Below are positions 1 through 9,183 of a stretch of 64,000 bases of DNA, piece after piece; positions within the stretch are counted from its first letter, which is position 1, and each line of letters opens with the position of its first letter. Source of the stretch: JALYLC01 sp963743275. Lineage in GTDB: Bacteria > Actinomycetota > Thermoleophilia > Gaiellales > JALYLC01. The notes beneath the pieces are model-generated. The model saw only the letters and a program-made list of their open reading frames with translations. It ran no database searches and had not been told where the DNA came from. The stretch lies in the NCBI GenBank assembly GCA_963743275.1, contig CAVUPB010000011.1, forward strand, positions 62,001 through 126,000, written 5' to 3'. A program made the position numbers and the translations under genes.

Positions 1-2775
1 CGATCCGGCGCCGACGGAGACGATCAGGTCGTGGGCCCGCGTCGTCTTCGAGAGCTCCCAGCCCGTTGCCGCATGCGCGCCTACGCGCAGATCGGGGCTG
101 ATCCGGAGGTAGCACTCGACCGGCGCGCGATGGCTGAGGAGCGTCTCGCGCGCGAGGCTCGTCACCATGTTGTCGGGCCCTGCCTTCGTGGCGATCGAGG
201 ACGGCTTCGGCCGCTCGGCTCCCGGCCGCGCGGGGCGCGCGAGATCGATCGGATCGTCATCGATGGCGAGCGTCCACACCACGACCTCGGGCGCGCCCGG
301 ATTGCGCGCCTGCCACGCGTGCACCGCGCGCTTGATCGCAGGCAGCAGCTCGACGATCGTCAGGAGCCCGGTGTTCTCGACGTACCCGCCGTCGCGAACG
401 AAGACGGCGGGGAGCGTCCTTGTCTGCGGCGGGATGCAGGGGGCGTTCGCGGCCGGCTCGGGCTCGACGCCTCCGGCCCGGCCGATGCGCGCCGGGGGGT
501 CGACGACGGGGAACCGCCCGCTGAGGAGCGCTGCGGTCGTGATGTCGAAGTCGAAGTGCCTCGGATCAGCCGGGTCGAGCATGTCGGGGGCGTCGACGGC
601 GTCGGTGACGACCTCGCCCGGCCTCGAGCGCGGCGGGCAGCGCTCGTCGATGACGGACGTCGGTGCGAGGTCGAGCGGCGAGACGAGCACGCGGCCGCGG
701 CTGCCGGCGAGCGCCGAGTTGAACACCGTCACGGGCGTGGCGGTCTTCGATCCGGCGGAGATCGACGTCTGCCACAGCTTCGTGAGCGCCTGGCTTGCGC
801 GCGGCCCGGCGTTCCATGCGCGCCCGGCGATTGCGTTCTCCTGCACGGCCGCGCGATCGAGGTTGTAGCGGCAGCCCCAGTCCGAGCGTCCACAGGACTG
901 CGGGTCTGCCGGCGTCACGTCGTGCCCGAGCAAGGCGGACCCCCGCAGGACCGGCGCGACGAGCATCAGCGGGAGATCGTGGAAGAGCCCCCACGCCACG
1001 ATCGGCGAGAGGAAGTCCCGGCCGGAGCTGCCGTCGACCCACTGCGCCCCGTCCTCGACGCTCGCCAGATGCTCGACGTAGTGGGCGACGCCGACGGAGC
1101 CGCCGCTGACGCTGCTCGTGAGGAAGACGCCGCGGGCGCGGCGGGCCGCCGAGCGGTCGCTCGAGCACTCGGACTTCTCGGTGCCCTCGTCCGAGAGCGG
1201 CCCCCCGCCGACTGCGCAATCCAGCACGAGGTCGGTCCAGTAGGCGGCCTTCGAGCCACCGCCGCTGGCTCCGACGAGCAGCAGCGGCAGGATCTTCTCA
1301 TCCGGACCCGAGGCCGCGCGCTCGCGGTCGAGCCACTGCCCGACGGCGACGCCGATGGTGGTGCGCGGCCCGCCTGCCGCGACGACTCGCGCCTGGTGCA
1401 GCGTCACGGGAGCGAGGGACACGGCCGAGAGTGCCGTCCAGCCGACCAGGATCGACACCACCGGCAGGCGGATGTTGAGCCACGGGAGCTTGAAGCCGAG
1501 GTAGCGGACGGCGACGTGGAGCGCGCCGAGCAGACCGGCGGCGGCACTCAGCGCGACGCCGGCGACGCCGATCCCCCGCGAGACGTCGATGGGGTCCCAG
1601 TAGACGGCGACTCCGACGGCGACCGCCGCGGCCCCGGCGACGGCGAGCGGCCCTCCGTAGGGGATCGGCCTGTCGATCCAACCGGACCGCCGCTGCCACT
1701 CGACGAATCCGAGCAGGGCGAGCACGAGCAGGACGGCGAGCGCCGACACGAACGACCGGTCGACCGCGATGACAATCGCCATGACGCACGCTCCGGAGAC
1801 GAGGAACGTGGGCGTCAGCCAGGGAACCCGCGCGGGCTCGGCGGCAGGCGCGTCCGGCGCGGGCGCCGGCGGGGGCCCGGAGGGCGGCACGGACGAGACC
1901 ACGGTGCGCAGGAGCACGGTGAGCACCACGCCGCAAGCGATCGCGGCGACGCAGCTCCGCTTGATCGGCGCATCGAGCGGGCCGTTCAGGAGCACCGAAT
2001 CCGCACCCGCGCTGACGGCCCCGACGAAGAGGATGCCGGTCGGGACGGCCGCCAGGAAGCGGAACGCGCGCCGTCCCTCCCGATCCGGCTCCGCGTCCTG
2101 CGTGAGGGCGAGCGAGGCGCCCGACGCCCTCACCATGCGCAGGCCGCTCTCGCGGATCATCTCGCCGAGCAGAAGCGCCGCCGCGAGTGCGAATGCCGGT
2201 TCGGCCGAGTTGCTGTCGCCCCACGTGCGGAAGACGTCGGCAGCCTGGCCCGCGGTCATCGGGAGCAGGTAGACGAAGCCGAAGAGCAGGCCGAGCACGA
2301 AGAGGTGGGCGCGCACCGGTACGGCAACCTTCCACGTCGCGCCGGCATTGACATCGAGGCGATTTCCGACCGCAACGAGAATGACGACGATGAGGATCGC
2401 GATGCCGATCCTGCCGTCGTCCTGTGCGCTACGGACGAAGCCCGCGAACCCGCCGCACGAGATCGAGAGCGCGCCGCTGAGAATCCAAGCGATCCACGCG
2501 TACAGCAGGATCCAGGCGGTCGGCCGCTGCCATTTTCCGGCGGGGAGGCTGGAGTTGATGCTCTCGCGCGCAAGCGCCGTACCGAATGCGATCGCCGCGA
2601 GGACGACTGCCCACCACATGACGAGATCCGAGGTCTGCAGGTCGTGCCACTGGCCGGTCGCCTGTTTGGTGGCGATCAGGCTTCCGAGCGCGTGATCCAG
2701 GCGCTCGGTCATGATCACGAGGCTCGCCACCGCGACGAGCAGAGCGGATAGTACCCACCGCCGCGCGCTTGTCAT
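1..2775 (-). CDS. Patatin-like phospholipase-domain membrane protein (3' end beyond window)
   Basis: The frame is open for 925 codons from ATG 2775 to the window edge. The first ~480 residues hold about eight hydrophobic segments with short charged loops, so this half is probably membrane embedded. The second half carries the patatin-like acyl-hydrolase elements in order: a glycine-rich oxyanion loop (GASGGG, ~501-506), the nucleophile-serine motif (SVSGGS, ~554-559) and the catalytic Asp motif (DGGYVENTG, ~794). Known patatin-like enzymes cleave lipid acyl esters with a Ser/Asp dyad; the substrate here is unknown. The membrane half is much longer than in a plain patatin, so this is a fusion type. 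No operon partner is visible upstream. The C-terminus is cut off. The family call is good; the function is inferred. Confidence 0.8.
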   Translation of the reverse strand, partial: MTSARRWVLSALLVAVASLVIMTERLDHALGSLIATKQATGQWHDLQTSDLVMWWAVVLAAIAFGTALARESINSSLPAGKWQRPTAWILLYAWIAWILSGALSISCGGFAGFVRSAQDDGRIGIAILIVVILVAVGNRLDVNAGATWKVAVPVRAHLFVLGLLFGFVYLLPMTAGQAADVFRTWGDSNSAEPAFALAAALLLGEMIRESGLRMVRASGASLALTQDAEPDREGRRAFRFLAAVPTGILFVGAVSAGADSVLLNGPLDAPIKRSCVAAIACGVVLTVLLRTVVSSVPPSGPPPAPAPDAPAAEPARVPWLTPTFLVSGACVMAIVIAVDRSFVSALAVLLVLALLGFVEWQRRSGWIDRPIPYGGPLAVAGAAAVAVGVAVYWDPIDVSRGIGVAGVALSAAAGLLGALHVAVRYLGFKLPWLNIRLPVVSILVGWTALSAVSLAPVTLHQARVVAAGGPRTTIGVAVGQWLDRERAASGPDEKILPLLLVGASGGGSKAAYWTDLVLDCAVGGGPLSDEGTEKSECSSDRSAARRARGVFLTSSVSGGSVGVAHYVEHLASVEDGAQWVDGSSGRDFLSPIVAWGLFHDLPLMLVAPVLRGSALLGHDVTPADPQSCGRSDWGCRYNLDRAAVQENAIAGRAWNAGPRASQALTKLWQTSISAGSKTATPVTVFNSALAGSRGRVLVSPLDLAPTSVIDERCPPRSRPGEVVTDAVDAPDMLDPADPRHFDFDITTAALLSGRFPVVDPPARIGRAGGVEPEPAANAPCIPPQTRTLPAVFVRDGGYVENTGLLTIVELLPAIKRAVHAWQARNPGAPEVVVWTLAIDDDPIDLARPARPGAERPKPSSIATKAGPDNMVTSLARETLLSHRAPVECYLRISPDLRVGAHAATGWELSKTTRAHDLIVSVGAGS

Positions 2776-2913
2776 CTCGACTCCGGCTGTGTCGGGAGGC
2801 GCGATGGTAGAACGCGAGCGTCATGAAAAGACAATGTCGTCTGCCGCAGCTCGCGCAGTTTGCGGCAATTCCCGTTACCGGGACGGTGGCCGGGAGGAGC
2901 TACGCCGAGACGA

Positions 2914-3213
2914 TCAGAGCCCGTACGAGCCGACGAGCGATGCGAGCCGCGTCGTCTGCGGCGGCTCGTCGCAGCGCTCTCCGATCGCCTCGGTGAAGCG
3001 CCGGAACGCCGGCAGCTGGGGCAGCGGCGCCTCGCTGCCGTCCTCCATGAAGGCGACGTGCGCGAACGTCACGCCGTCCTCGAGCTGGAACGTGGCGTAG
3101 CGGAAGCCGGAGGGCCCCTCGGCCGCGAGCTCGGCGTAGACGGCGCGGACGAGCTCGGCGTTCTCCTCGGCCCGGCCGGGCTTGACGCGGTAGCGGACGA
3201 TGACGCCGTGCAT
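2914..3213 (-). CDS. Small antibiotic-biosynthesis-monooxygenase-like protein
   Basis: A 99-residue protein starting MHGVIVRYRVKPG. A beta-strand opening, a helix rich in Glu/Ala and a central strand pattern (GFRYATFQLEDG) resemble the dimeric alpha/beta-barrel (ABM/EthD-like) fold. I chose ATG 3213 because GGAGGA stands at the right distance before it; an in-frame extension upstream has no ribosome site and poor composition. It is divergent from an ECF sigma gene 103 bp away, a common arrangement in which the sigma factor controls its neighbour. The fold is inferred from pattern only, and the substrate is unknown. Confidence 0.7.
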   Translation of the reverse strand: MHGVIVRYRVKPGRAEENAELVRAVYAELAAEGPSGFRYATFQLEDGVTFAHVAFMEDGSEAPLPQLPAFRRFTEAIGERCDEPPQTTRLASLVGSYGL

Positions 3214-3316
3214 GCTGGTGTCCTCCCGTGAGGTGGTCGATGCTGTCGCTCGTATGGACGAGCGCCCGGCAGGCGATTCATCGATGAATTCGGGACGCGG
3301 CGAGCGTCTAACCCCC

Positions 3317-4255
3317 ATGGCCCTCTCGACCGTGGAGCTCGGCGACGAGCAGGCGCTGCTCGCGGCCGCCCGGGCGGGTGACGAGCGCGCGTTCGGCGCG
3401 CTCGTCGCACCGTACCGCCGCGCGCTCGAAGTGCACTGCTACCGCATGCTCGGCTCGCTCCACGATGCCGAGGACCTCGCGCAGGAGACGATGCTGAGGG
3501 CCTGGCGCTCGCTCGCGCGCTTCGAGCGGCGCGCCTCCGTTCAGACGTGGCTCTACCGCATCGCGACGAACGCCTGCCTCGACGAGCTCGAGCGGCGGCC
3601 GCGCCGCGCCGAGCCGGCGGTCGACCCCTACCCCGACGAGCGGCTCGCGGATGCCGTGTCGCCGATCCTCGACCCGGCCGCGCGCTACGCCCAGCGCGAG
3701 GGCATCGAGCTCGCGTTCCTGACCGCGATCCAGAGGCTGCCCGGCCGCCAGCGCGCCGTGCTGATCCTGAGCGACGTGCTCGGGTGGAGCGCGGAGGAGA
3801 CGGCCGAGCTGCTCGCATCGTCGAGGGCTGCGGTCTCGAGCGCGCTCCAGCGGGCGCGCGCCGCGATCGACCGGCAGCTGCCCGCGCGCTCGGCCTTCCC
3901 GGGCCGCGCCGCCGAGCGCGATCTCCTGCGGCGCTACCTCGACGCGTGGGAGCGCACCGACATCGACGGGCTGGTCGCGCTCATGCGCGAGGACGCGATG
4001 CTCTCGATGCCGCCGCAGGCGGCCGTGACCGGCGCGCGCGCGATCGGCGCGTTCTTCGCGGAGGTGCGCAGCCGCCGCGATCTCGCCGCGCGCGCCGTCC
4101 TCGCGAACGGCCTGCCCGCCCTCGCCCTCCGGGAGCGCGCCGAGGACGGCGCGCTGCTGCCGCACCGGCTGCTCGTCCTCGAGGTCGAGGACGGCCGCGT
4201 GGTGCGCCTGCACGCGCACCACGAGCCCCGGCTGCTGGCGGCATTCGGGCTCTGA
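3317..4255 (+). CDS. ECF-type RNA polymerase sigma factor with C-terminal SnoaL-like domain
   Basis: A 312-residue sigma-70 family protein of the SigG/SigX5 type. Region 2 is clear (HCYRMLGSLHDAEDLAQET, ~35-53, then WLYRIATNACLDELE, ~77-91). Region 4 follows (LPGRQRAVLILSDVLGWSAEETAELL, ~140-170). The last ~110 residues (YLDAWERTDIDGLVALMREDA onward) form a SnoaL/NTF2-like domain, which in related sigma factors modulates activity in place of a classical anti-sigma factor. No anti-sigma gene is adjacent. ATG 3317 starts directly in the conserved N-terminus. It is divergent from the monooxygenase-like gene, a plausible target. The stimulus cannot be read from the sequence. Confidence 0.88.
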   Translation: MALSTVELGDEQALLAAARAGDERAFGALVAPYRRALEVHCYRMLGSLHDAEDLAQETMLRAWRSLARFERRASVQTWLYRIATNACLDELERRPRRAEPAVDPYPDERLADAVSPILDPAARYAQREGIELAFLTAIQRLPGRQRAVLILSDVLGWSAEETAELLASSRAAVSSALQRARAAIDRQLPARSAFPGRAAERDLLRRYLDAWERTDIDGLVALMREDAMLSMPPQAAVTGARAIGAFFAEVRSRRDLAARAVLANGLPALALRERAEDGALLPHRLLVLEVEDGRVVRLHAHHEPRLLAAFGL

Positions 4256-4274
4256 TCGCCCTTCCGGGCTGGGG

Positions 4275-4280
4275 TAGGAT
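4275..4280 (+). promoter_or_regulatory. Candidate -10 element (TAGGAT) for the MoxR operon
   Basis: TAGGAT in the 271-bp gap before the MoxR gene fits the actinobacterial TANNNT -10 rule and equals the hexamer found directly before the LacI-type gene at 15677. It implies a leader of about 240 bases, in which I see no other clear signal. No good -35 is visible. Confidence 0.35.
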
Positions 4281-4526
4281 GCACTCCCGTCCGCGATCGC
4301 AGGGAGCCGGATGCCGGCCGTGCGCACACCTCTCGACGTCTCCCGCGGGCCATGCCGCCGCGCTGGACGCGCCTTGGACGCCCCGATCCGCGCGGCCTCT
4401 TCCCCCGTAGACCTGCCGTGGCGCCGTCCGTGCGTGCGCGCCCGAGCGCGCGCGGCTGCGGTCCGCGCCGTCCCGCCCGCAGCCGGTCCCCGAATCTCAG
4501 CCTGAAGCGACCCCGAAGGAGAGAAC

Positions 4527-5534
4527 GTGTCGAGCAGCGTCGAACCGATGGACACGGCGCAGACCAAGCAGCGGCTCGAGCAGGCGCTGTTCGAGATCCG
4601 GCGCGTGATCGCCGGGCAGGATCAGATGCTCGAGCGGGTGCTCATCTGCCTCCTGACCGGGGGCCATCTCCTGATCGAGGGCGTGCCCGGGCTCGCGAAG
4701 ACGCTCACGGTGAAGACGACCGCGAACGTGCTCGGAGGGACGTTCAACCGCATCCAGTTCACGCCCGACCTCGTCCCGTCCGACCTCATCGGCACGCGCA
4801 TCTACCGCGCGGACAACGCGTCGTTCGACACCGAGCTCGGGCCCGTGTTCTGCAACTTCCTGCTCGCGGACGAGATCAACCGCGCGCCCGCGAAGGTGCA
4901 GTCGGCGCTGCTCGAGGTGATGCAGGAGCGCCAGGTCACGCTCGGGCACGTCACGCACGCCGTGCCCGACCCGTTCCTCGTCATGGCCACGCAGAACCCG
5001 ATCGAGTCCGAGGGCACCTACCCGCTGCCCGAGGCGCAGGTCGACCGCTTCATGCTCAAGATCCTCGTCGACTACCCGCGCCACGACGAGGAGCTGACGG
5101 TGATCCAGCGCTCGCTCGTGGCCCCGCCGGCGCTCGCGCAGCTGCTCTCGATCGAGGACCTGCGCGGCGTCCAGGCGTCGGTGCGGGAGATCTACGTCGA
5201 CCCGGGCCTCGTCAGCTACGCGCTTCAGCTCGCGACGGCGACGCGCCGGCCGGGCGAGTTCGGGCTGCCCGATCTCGCGCGCTTCATCTCGTTCGGCGCC
5301 AGCCCGCGCGGCCCGATCAGCCTGATCCACGCGGCGCGCGGTCTCGCCGTCGTGCGCGGGCGCGACTACGTGCTCGTGCAGGACCTCCAGGAGCTCATCA
5401 AGGACGCGCTCCGCCACCGCCTCGTGCTCTCGTACGAGGCGCTCGCCGAGGGGCGCAGCGCCGACAGCCTGCTCGACGAGATCGTCGCCGCCGTGCCGGT
5501 CCCGCAGCTCGACCTCGCCGGCCGCGTCGCGTGA
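4527..5534 (+). CDS. MoxR-family AAA+ ATPase
   Basis: A 335-residue cytoplasmic ATPase. The Walker A motif is GVPGLAKT (~52-59) and the Walker B motif LLADEINRAP (~112-121); the sensor segment ATQNPIESEGTYPLPEAQ (~153-170) is typical of MoxR proteins. GTG 4527 is preceded by AAGGAG at ideal distance. It opens a tightly coupled operon with DUF58, von Willebrand A (vWA), secreted-protein and HtrA-type genes. In known systems MoxR works with vWA proteins as a chaperone that matures or inserts metal into client complexes, often in the cell envelope. The client here is not identifiable. Confidence 0.95.
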   Translation: MSSSVEPMDTAQTKQRLEQALFEIRRVIAGQDQMLERVLICLLTGGHLLIEGVPGLAKTLTVKTTANVLGGTFNRIQFTPDLVPSDLIGTRIYRADNASFDTELGPVFCNFLLADEINRAPAKVQSALLEVMQERQVTLGHVTHAVPDPFLVMATQNPIESEGTYPLPEAQVDRFMLKILVDYPRHDEELTVIQRSLVAPPALAQLLSIEDLRGVQASVREIYVDPGLVSYALQLATATRRPGEFGLPDLARFISFGASPRGPISLIHAARGLAVVRGRDYVLVQDLQELIKDALRHRLVLSYEALAEGRSADSLLDEIVAAVPVPQLDLAGRVA

Positions 5535-6472
5535 TCGAAGGGCTCCTCCGCCAGGGGCAGACCCCGGCGCGGCCCGGCCCGGGCCCCATGCCGGAGCCGC
5601 TCCTGCGGGCGCTCGACCTCACGATCGCGCGCCGCGTCGAGGGGCTGCTGCCGGGCGACCACCGCTCGGCGATGCTCGGGCGCGGCAGCGAGCTCGCCCA
5701 GATACGGCCCTACGAGCCGGTCGAGGACGACGTCCGCCAGATCGACTGGAACGTGACCGCGCGCACGGGCACGCCGCACGTGCGCATCCACCTCGCCGAG
5801 CGCGCGCTCGTCACCTGGCTCGTGCTGGACGCGTCGCCGTCGATGACGTTCGGCACCAGCGAGCGGCGCAAGGCCGATGTGGCCGAGGGCGCCGCGCTCG
5901 CGATCGGCTACGCCGCGACGCGCCGCGGCAACCGCCTGGGCCTCGTGACGTTCGGCGACGAGCACCCGCGCACGCTGCCCGCGCGGCAGGGGCGGGCCGG
6001 CCTGCTCGGACTCCTGCTCGCGCTGCGCAAGGAGGAGGCCGTGCGCGACCGCGCGCGCGAGGGCGCCGCCACGTCGGTCGGGGACGCGCTCCTGCGCGTC
6101 GGCACCCTGGCGCGCCAGCGCTCGTACGTCGTCGTCGTCTCCGACTTCCGCGGCCCGCGCGACTGGCGCCGCCCGTTGCTGATGCTGGGCGGCCGCCATC
6201 AGGTGGTCGCGGTCGAGATCCGCGACGCGCGCGAGCAGGAGCTCCCGAAGCTCGGCCAGCTGCGGCTCGTCGATCCGGAGACCGGCAGGCACCTGCGGGT
6301 CGACACCTCGAGCGAGCGCGTGCGCACGCAGTTCGCGGCGGCCGCGGCGAAGGAGCGCGCCGAGGTGGCGGCCGAGATCACCTCGGCAGGCGCCCGCCAC
6401 GTCGTGCTCTCGACCCACGGCGACTGGCTGCGCGACCTGACCGGCTTCCTCCGTCACGCAGGCGCGCAATGA
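5531..6472 (+). CDS. DUF58-domain protein (MoxR partner)
   Basis: A 313-residue protein whose GTG start overlaps the MoxR stop by 4 bp. The DUF58 hallmark (YEPVEDDVRQIDWNVTAR, ~60-77) is followed by a von Willebrand-like region with a MIDAS-type metal site (LDASPSMTFG, ~98-107) and the conserved VVVVSDFRGPRDW segment (~200). There is no signal peptide or membrane segment, so it is probably cytoplasmic or peripheral. Proteins of this family are encoded next to MoxR ATPases and are thought to be adaptors. The stop overlaps the next start (ATGA), implying translational coupling. Confidence 0.93.
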   Translation: MIEGLLRQGQTPARPGPGPMPEPLLRALDLTIARRVEGLLPGDHRSAMLGRGSELAQIRPYEPVEDDVRQIDWNVTARTGTPHVRIHLAERALVTWLVLDASPSMTFGTSERRKADVAEGAALAIGYAATRRGNRLGLVTFGDEHPRTLPARQGRAGLLGLLLALRKEEAVRDRAREGAATSVGDALLRVGTLARQRSYVVVVSDFRGPRDWRRPLLMLGGRHQVVAVEIRDAREQELPKLGQLRLVDPETGRHLRVDTSSERVRTQFAAAAAKERAEVAAEITSAGARHVVLSTHGDWLRDLTGFLRHAGAQ

Positions 6473-7448
6473 CGTTCGCGTCCCCCGTCCTGCTGCTCGG
6501 CCTGATCGTCGTGCCGGTGGCGGCGGCGGGCTACGCCCTGTTCGAGCGCCGGCGCGTGCGCGACGCGGCGCGCTTCGTCGCGCCCGCGCTGCTGCCGAAC
6601 GTCGTCGACCACGTGCCGGGCTGGCGCCGGCATCTGCCGGCGGCGATCCTCCTGCTCGCGGTCGCGTCCTTCCTGATCGGGTTCGCGCGACCGCGCGCGA
6701 CGCGTCTCCGTGCGCTCGGAGAAGGCGACGGCGATCCTCGCCATCGACACGTCCCGCTCGATGGGCGCGAACGACGTCGCGCCGACGAGGCTCGCTGCCG
6801 CGCAGGCCTCGGCGCGCCGGTTCCTCGACAAGCTGCCGGGCAAGTACCGCGTCTCGGTCGTCGCGTTCAGCTCGCTGGCGCAGGTCGTCGCGGTGCCGAC
6901 GGGCGACCGCGCCTACGTGCGGGCGGCGATCGCGAGCCTGCGCGTCGGCGAGGCGACGGCGATCGGCGATGCGATCTCGACCGCGCTCGACGTCGCCCGC
7001 GGGACGCCGCAGGGCGTCAAGCCGGCCCCCGGCGACACGCCGGTCCCGGCGGTCATCATGGTCTTCTCGGACGGCGCGGCCGACGGCGGGCGCGTGACGC
7101 TCACCGCCGCCATCAAGCGCGCCCGCGCGGCCAAGGTCCCGGTCTTCACGTCGCTGATCGGCACCGACGCGGGCATCGTCCAGGTGCCGCGCGTCGGCGG
7201 CTACGTCGAGCGCATCCAGGTGCCGCCGGACGCCAACTGCGCTGAAGGAGCTCGCGGCCAAGACGGGCGGGCGCTTCTTCATCGCGCCGACCGCGAGCGA
7301 CTTCGCGAAGGTCTACGGCAGCCTCACGTCGCGCCTCGGCACGACGCACAAGAACGAGGAGATCGCGTTCGCGTTCGCGGCCGCCGGCGCGCTGCTGCTG
7401 GTCGGGGCCTGCGCCCTCTCCGCGCTCTGGTTCAGGAGGATCCCGTGA
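6469..7448 (+). pseudogene. von Willebrand factor A domain protein (BatA/BatB type), frameshifted as assembled
   Basis: The product starts with a transmembrane segment (FASPVLLLGLIVVPVAAAGYAL), has a second near residue 55-75, then a vWA domain with MIDAS motif DTSRSMGAND, and ends with a membrane anchor. The frame changes twice: near 6697-6703 and near 7238. At the second site removing one T from AACTGCGCTG restores Ala-Leu-Lys-Glu. Both shifts look like a one-base insertion. The repaired protein aligns end to end with the intact vWA gene at 8149-9183. Either the assembly has small insertion errors, which I favour because all five shifts in the window go the same way, or the gene is decaying. 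It overlaps its neighbours by 4 bp on each side. Confidence 0.8.
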
Positions 7449-8152
7449 TCCGCGCCGCGGCCGTCGCGCTCGCCCTCGCCGGGGCGCTCGCGCTCGGGGT
7501 CGCCTCCAGCGGCGCAGCCGGCGAGTGCTCCGGGCTGAAGATCTGCATCCCGGTCGCGGGGCCCTGGGTCAAGATCCCCGCGCCGGCGGCCGGAGCCGTC
7601 GCGAGCGCGAGCTGGCGGCTCGTCTGCCCGCAGGGCGTCGTCGGCGGCGTCGATGCCCGCGCCAGCGAGGCGGCCGTCGGCGTCGAGTTCCCGGGTCTGC
7701 TCGGCAGCCCGGTCAACCCCGGCATCACGACGTCGCGCTCGCTCGTCTTCACCGGCAGGTATGCCGGACGGGCGCGCCGCCCGACGAGCTTCCGGCCGTT
7801 CATCGGCTGCCTCCCCGGCGGCGGCGGCGGGCCGCGCACGCCCACGTCCCTGGCAGCGGCGAGCGACATCAGGCCCGGCGATCCGATCGCGCTCCGCATC
7901 GTCTCGCTCGACGTGCGGGCGGGCCGGCTGGCGCGCGCGACGCTCCGCTGCCAGGCCGGCGAGCGCCTGCTCGGCGCCCGCCACAGCGTGGGGCTGTACA
8001 CGGGCCGCGTGCCCACGCGCGCCGAGCTGACCGCCGTGCGCGTCGTGCGCGTGCGGCGCGGCGGGCGCGTGCTCGTGAGCGCGACCCGGCGCAAGGGCCT
8101 GGCCGCCGCCGTGCAGGTGGTCGTGCAGGTGCAGGCGGAGTGCGCCCGGTGA
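7445..8152 (+). CDS. Secreted hypothetical protein in the MoxR operon
   Basis: A 235-residue protein I do not recognise. It has an N-terminal signal peptide (basic start, then an Ala/Leu-rich core ending near SSGAAG, ~22-27). The mature part contains six cysteines (two in GECSGLKIC, then LVC, IGC, LRC, AEC), consistent with disulfide bonds outside the cell. No catalytic motif is visible. The GTG start overlaps the stop of the frameshifted vWA gene, and the stop overlaps the start of the next vWA gene. Its place in the operon suggests it is an extracytoplasmic partner or client of the MoxR/vWA machinery. Confidence 0.8.
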   Translation: MIRAAAVALALAGALALGVASSGAAGECSGLKICIPVAGPWVKIPAPAAGAVASASWRLVCPQGVVGGVDARASEAAVGVEFPGLLGSPVNPGITTSRSLVFTGRYAGRARRPTSFRPFIGCLPGGGGGPRTPTSLAAASDIRPGDPIALRIVSLDVRAGRLARATLRCQAGERLLGARHSVGLYTGRVPTRAELTAVRVVRVRRGGRVLVSATRRKGLAAAVQVVVQVQAECAR

Positions 8153-9183
8153 GGATCGAGACCCCGCTGGCGCTGCTCGCGCTCCTGCTCGTCCCGCTCG
8201 CCCTGCTCGCCTACCGGGCGGTCGAGCGGCGCCGGGCCCGCTATGCCGTGCACTACACGAACATCGAGGTGCTGGCCGGCGTCGTCGCCGGCGGGTCGCG
8301 CTGGCGCTGGCTGCTGCCGCCCGCGCTCGCCGCGCTGTCGCTGATCTGCGCGATCGCCGCCCTGGCCCGGCCCGAGATCCGGACGACGGTGGCCAACGAG
8401 GAGGCCTCGATCGCCCTCACGGTCGACCTCTCGGGATCGATGTCGGCGACGGACATCAAGCCGACCCGCGTCGGCGCCGCGCACGAGGCGATCCGGCGCT
8501 TCCTCGAGCAGGTGCCGAAGAAGTACCGCATCGGGCTCGTCACGTTCTCGTCGGAGCCGTTCGTCGCCTCGCCGCTCACGCGCGATCACGAGCTCGTGCT
8601 GCAGTCGCTGCGCTTCGGCGAGTCGTTCGGCCGCGGCACGGCGATCGGCGACGCGCTCGCGCGCTCGGTCGAGCTGCTCGAGCCGTTCTCCGCGCTCTCG
8701 GCCACGGCCCCCGGCTCGGCGCCCGGCCTGCCGCCCTCGACGCTGCTGCCTCCGCCGGCGGCGCCCCCGCCCCCGCCGCGCGATCGGGACGCGCCGCCGT
8801 CGGCCATCCTGCTGCTCTCCGACGGCGCGCAGACACGCGGCACGCTGGCGCCGCTCGAGGGCGCGGCGCGCGCGAAGTCGTACGGCATCCCGATCTACAC
8901 GGTCGCGCTCGGCACGCCGGGCGGCACGCTCAACTTCGGCGGCATCCCGCGGCCGGTGCCGCCCGATCCGACGACCATGCGGCAGATCGCCCAGCTCACG
9001 GGCGGGGAGTTCTTCGCGACACGCAGCACGGCGCGTCTCAACGCCGTCTACGAGGACCTCGCCTCGCGCCTCGGCAAGACGAAGGCGTGGCGGCAGCTGT
9101 CGTTCGCCCTGGCCGGCGCGGCGGCACTGTTCGCGCTCGCCGCGGGCGCGCTCTCCGTGCTCTGGGTGCAGCGCCTGCCGTGA
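8149..9183 (+). CDS. von Willebrand factor A domain membrane protein (BatA/BatB type)
   Basis: A 344-residue intact paralogue of the frameshifted gene at 6469. Two N-terminal transmembrane segments (~5-22 and ~55-75) are followed by the vWA domain with a MIDAS metal site (DLSGSMSATDIKPTR, ~93-107). A Pro-rich insertion (~200-212) lies before the LLLSDGAQT motif, and a C-terminal membrane helix ends the protein. The vWA domain should face the outside or the membrane surface, as in Bat operon proteins. The GTG start is translationally coupled to the gene before it and the stop overlaps the HtrA-type gene. Confidence 0.9.
   Translation: MRIETPLALLALLLVPLALLAYRAVERRRARYAVHYTNIEVLAGVVAGGSRWRWLLPPALAALSLICAIAALARPEIRTTVANEEASIALTVDLSGSMSATDIKPTRVGAAHEAIRRFLEQVPKKYRIGLVTFSSEPFVASPLTRDHELVLQSLRFGESFGRGTAIGDALARSVELLEPFSALSATAPGSAPGLPPSTLLPPPAAPPPPPRDRDAPPSAILLLSDGAQTRGTLAPLEGAARAKSYGIPIYTVALGTPGGTLNFGGIPRPVPPDPTTMRQIAQLTGGEFFATRSTARLNAVYEDLASRLGKTKAWRQLSFALAGAAALFALAAGALSVLWVQRLP

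Noticed and set aside
31..2751. Plus-strand open frame of 906 codons over the patatin-like gene
   Set aside because: Very rich in Arg, Asp and Ala with no domain. The opposite strand holds clear patatin motifs and membrane helices. Long antisense frames are expected at this GC content.
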